A stretch of DNA of 7,648 nucleotides from the NCBI GenBank assembly GCA_035628035.1, contig DASPKS010000090.1:1-7648 (forward strand). The letters are read 5' to 3'. Both the position numbers and the translations under genes were made by a program. Origin of the DNA: DASPKS01 sp035628035. Lineage in GTDB: Bacteria; Bacteroidota; Rhodothermia; Rhodothermales; Rubricoccaceae. This document shows, piece by piece, positions 5,139 to 7,648 of the stretch. The notes under the pieces are model-generated. The model was not told the origin of the DNA and made no database searches. It saw only the letters and a list, made by a program, of their open reading frames with translations. Position 1 is the first letter of the stretch. The number at the start of each line of letters is the position of its first letter.

Positions 5139-7648
5139 ATGTTTAGCATGAAGGGTACGTGGCTCGTACTCTTGCTGCTGGCCCTGCCCGGCGTGGCACT
5201 GGCCCAGGGTACCGGCACGCTGGCCGGCCAGGTCTTGGACGAGGCAGGAGTACCGCTGCCCGGCGCGACCGTGCTCGTCACGGGGACCACGCTCGGGGCA
5301 GCCTCGGACGCCGACGGGAACTACCGGATCATCGGGGTGCCCGTCGGGACGTACAACGTGTCGGCCCAGTTCATCGGGTACGAGACGGCCACCGTCGAGA
5401 ACGTCGAGATCAACTCCGGCTACACGCGGGAGCTGAACTTCACGCTCCAGCCGGAGGACCAGCAGCTTGAGGAGGTCGTCGTCGAGTACGAGCGGCCGAT
5501 CATCCAGCGCGACGCCATCGGCGCCCCGCGCGTGGTCTCGGGCGAGGACATCCAGAACCTCCCCGTGCGCGGCGTGCAGGCGGTAGCGTCCCTCCAGGGC
5601 GGCGTCGTCTCGACCGAGGGCACCAGCAACCTCTTCATCCGCGGTGGCCGCGAGCAGGAGGTGAGCTACTACGTGGACGGCGTCAAGATCACGGGGGCGT
5701 CCCCGATCGCCGTGAACCAGGGCGCCGTGCAGGAGCAGGAGATGCTCATCGGGACGATCCCGGCCCGCTACGGCGACGTCCAGTCCGGCGTGATCTCGAT
5801 CACGACGCGGACCGGCCGCGACGAGTTCTTCGGGACGGCCGAGGCCGTCACGAGCGAGGTCCTCGACGAGTTCGGGTACAACCTCGCGGCGCTCTCGATC
5901 GGCGGCCCGATCATGCCCGGTCGCGTGGGCTTCTTCCTCTCCGGGCAGGGCACGTTCGAGGCCGACGCGAGCCCGTACGGCATCGACACCTACCGTCTCT
6001 CCGACGAGGCCTACAGCAGCCTCCTCGCCAACCCGCAGGTGATCCGCCTCACGAACGAGGCGGGCGAGGTGCAGTATGTGAACTTCCCCTGGGAGGAGGT
6101 CGCCCGCCGCATCGACCAGGGCGAGGTGGTGAACGACTCCGTGCTCACGGCCATCCTCGGGGGCAGCATCCCGGCCGGGTTCTCGATCGACCCGAACCGG
6201 CGCCTCGTCAACGCCCCGGAGACCTTCACGGCTGACCGGTTCGAGCTCGCCCGTGGGAAGGACAACCCCGTCGACGACCTCACCTTCAACGGGAACCTCA
6301 ACTTCGACCTCTCGCGCGCCCTCTCGCTCCGCGTGGGCGGCGGCCTCAACCGCCGCCGCGCCGAGAATTTCACGTTCTCGAACTCCCTCTACAACCGCGA
6401 CGTCGGCACCAACACCGAAAGCGACAGCTGGCGCGCCTACGCGACGTTCCGCCAGCGCCTCTCCAACACCGCGTTCTACCAGGTGCAGGGCGAGTTCCTC
6501 AACGCCGAGGTGTTCAACTACCCCCGCGCGTTCTCGACGGACGTGGAGGATGCCCTCTTCTACGGGGACATCGACCACCCGGCCAACGCGCTCTCGCGGC
6601 AGTACTTCGTCTTCGCTGGTGGGCGCTACCGGCGCGTCTTCACCGCCGATGCGGGCACACGGCCCTCGCAGGTGACGATCGGCGGGTTCGGCCTCCCGGG
6701 TCGCCCGACGACGGGCTACTCCCACCAGCACGACCAGAACCTCCGGTTCTCGGGGAACGCCACCACCCAGCTCGGCCTCCACCAGATCGAGTTCGGCGGG
6801 GAGTGGGAGCGCCTCACGCGGCGGTTCTTCAGCCTGGCCGGCGCGGGCCTGGCCGGCTTCTACGCCGACGAGAACGGGCCCGAGAACAGCGTGCTCGGCC
6901 TTCCCGAGGGGGGCGCCACGAGCTACGAGGAGCTCCCCTTCGAGGTGTTCCGCGACCGCGCCGTCTGGTACGGGTATGACTTCCGCGGCCTGAACGAGGT
7001 GGACGACCAGGACATCGACGCCTACTTCACGGCCGACCCGACGACGGGCGAGCGCGCCAACCCGAACGTGGCGCCCTACCGGCCGATGTACTACGCGGGC
7101 TACATCCAGGACAAGATCGAGTACCGCGACCTCGTCATCAATGTGGGACTCCGGGCCGACGTGTTCGACAACAACACGCCGGTGCTCCGCGACATCTACT
7201 CGCCGGTCCCGATCATCCGCGCCGAGAACCTCACGGCCGAGCAGCTCGCTGAGCTGCCGGGCGGCGGGCTCGCCGGCGGGATTGAGGGGGACTTCGCGGT
7301 GTACTTCGACGACAGCGGCAACATCGTGGGCTTCCGCGACCTCGACGGCAACTTCTTCGACCCCAGCGGGGCCGAGGCCACGGTCGAGGAGATCACCGAG
7401 ACCCGCTCCGGGCAGGTCGAGCAGGACCCGACCCAGCCGCGCTCGGCTGCCTTCACGGACTACGAGCCGCAGCTGACGGTGATGCCGCGCGTGGGCGTGA
7501 GCTTCCCCGTCACCGACCGTGCGCTGTTCTTCGCCAGCTACAACGTGACGAGCCAGCGCCCGACCGAGTTCGCGTTCACGCCGTTCACGCAGTTCGAGGT
7601 CATCACGGGCCAGGACAGCCGTGTGGCAAACCCGAGCCTCGAGCCGGA
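5139..7648 (+). CDS. TonB-dependent outer-membrane receptor with carboxypeptidase-regulatory-like domain (3' end outside window)
   Basis: An 836-codon open frame without a stop runs off the right edge. TonB-dependent receptors import ligands through an outer-membrane beta-barrel, powered by TonB-ExbB-ExbD. Residues 1-22 are a signal peptide: K5, a leucine-rich core, and cleavage likely after ALA22. Residues about 25-108 are a CarboxypepD_reg-like beta-sandwich (GQVLDEAGVPLPGATV, DADGNYRI, GVPVGTYNV, FIGYET). EEVVV at 111-115 could act as a TonB box. The plug spans about 120-226, with FIRGGREQEVSYYVDG (from about 166) and ARYGDVQSGVISITTRTG (to 226). The rest is barrel with long acidic extracellular loops. 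The barrel's last strands and terminal aromatic residue are not in the window. The plug lacks the SusC-type signature and no susD-like partner is visible, so the substrate is unknown. Only four lysines occur in 836 residues. It is preceded by its own promoter, a long leader and a strong Shine-Dalgarno. Confidence 0.93.
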   Translation, partial: MFSMKGTWLVLLLLALPGVALAQGTGTLAGQVLDEAGVPLPGATVLVTGTTLGAASDADGNYRIIGVPVGTYNVSAQFIGYETATVENVEINSGYTRELNFTLQPEDQQLEEVVVEYERPIIQRDAIGAPRVVSGEDIQNLPVRGVQAVASLQGGVVSTEGTSNLFIRGGREQEVSYYVDGVKITGASPIAVNQGAVQEQEMLIGTIPARYGDVQSGVISITTRTGRDEFFGTAEAVTSEVLDEFGYNLAALSIGGPIMPGRVGFFLSGQGTFEADASPYGIDTYRLSDEAYSSLLANPQVIRLTNEAGEVQYVNFPWEEVARRIDQGEVVNDSVLTAILGGSIPAGFSIDPNRRLVNAPETFTADRFELARGKDNPVDDLTFNGNLNFDLSRALSLRVGGGLNRRRAENFTFSNSLYNRDVGTNTESDSWRAYATFRQRLSNTAFYQVQGEFLNAEVFNYPRAFSTDVEDALFYGDIDHPANALSRQYFVFAGGRYRRVFTADAGTRPSQVTIGGFGLPGRPTTGYSHQHDQNLRFSGNATTQLGLHQIEFGGEWERLTRRFFSLAGAGLAGFYADENGPENSVLGLPEGGATSYEELPFEVFRDRAVWYGYDFRGLNEVDDQDIDAYFTADPTTGERANPNVAPYRPMYYAGYIQDKIEYRDLVINVGLRADVFDNNTPVLRDIYSPVPIIRAENLTAEQLAELPGGGLAGGIEGDFAVYFDDSGNIVGFRDLDGNFFDPSGAEATVEEITETRSGQVEQDPTQPRSAAFTDYEPQLTVMPRVGVSFPVTDRALFFASYNVTSQRPTEFAFTPFTQFEVITGQDSRVANPSLEP

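Noticed and set aside
4992..6782. Long minus-strand open frame (596 codons) opposite the receptor
   Set aside because: It is a GC-rich antisense shadow: Arg/Val/Glu-rich without domains, while the plus frame encodes signal peptide, plug and barrel.
1..7648. CRISPR array, tRNA/rRNA gene, insertion sequence or terminal inverted repeats
   Set aside because: No regularly spaced repeats, no tRNA-like T-arm or CCA end, no transposase and no flanking repeats around the GNAT gene were seen.

Overview
The window is GC-rich, and nearly every codon that can end in G or C does so. The proteins are strikingly poor in lysine and rich in Arg, Asp and Glu. One gene is a TonB-dependent receptor with an N-terminal carboxypeptidase-regulatory-like domain, and most genes have no Shine-Dalgarno sequence. 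Together this points to a high-GC member of the Bacteroidota/Rhodothermota side of the tree, plausibly a marine or salt-adapted Rhodothermales-like bacterium. That placement is inference from composition and gene type, not a database match.

Left part (2-2963): the C-terminal end of an McrB-like AAA+ ATPase (+), then a GNAT acetyltransferase on the opposite strand, then an McrC-like DUF2357/PD-(D/E)XK nuclease (+). The ATPase and nuclease look like the two halves of a Type IV-like (McrBC-related) restriction module: one would provide nucleotide-driven recognition or translocation, the other cleavage. Unusually, they are separated by a convergent/divergent acetyltransferase gene. The ATPase and acetyltransferase genes end in the same CTAG, and the acetyltransferase and nuclease genes start about 35 bp apart, so the nuclease gene probably has its own promoter.

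Middle (3055-4638): a complete long-form D-3-phosphoglycerate dehydrogenase (SerA) with catalytic Arg, Glu and His, the NAD-binding fold, an intermediate ASB-like domain and a C-terminal ACT domain. It is a housekeeping serine-biosynthesis gene and marks the edge of the defence-like region.

Right part (4639-7648): 500 bp without a convincing gene. It holds a weak terminator candidate, a good sigma-70-like promoter (TTGACT, 18 bp, TATATT) and a leader of about 300 nt. The leader contains a UUCG-capped hairpin, a G-quadruplex-type motif, mutually exclusive GAGCCCC/GGGGCTC pairings and a 45-codon upstream ORF ending on the Shine-Dalgarno. It leads into a TonB-dependent receptor gene, the only one here with a strong Shine-Dalgarno, which runs off the right edge. 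The receptor's cargo cannot be told from sequence. The most interesting items are the split McrBC-like module and the structured leader.
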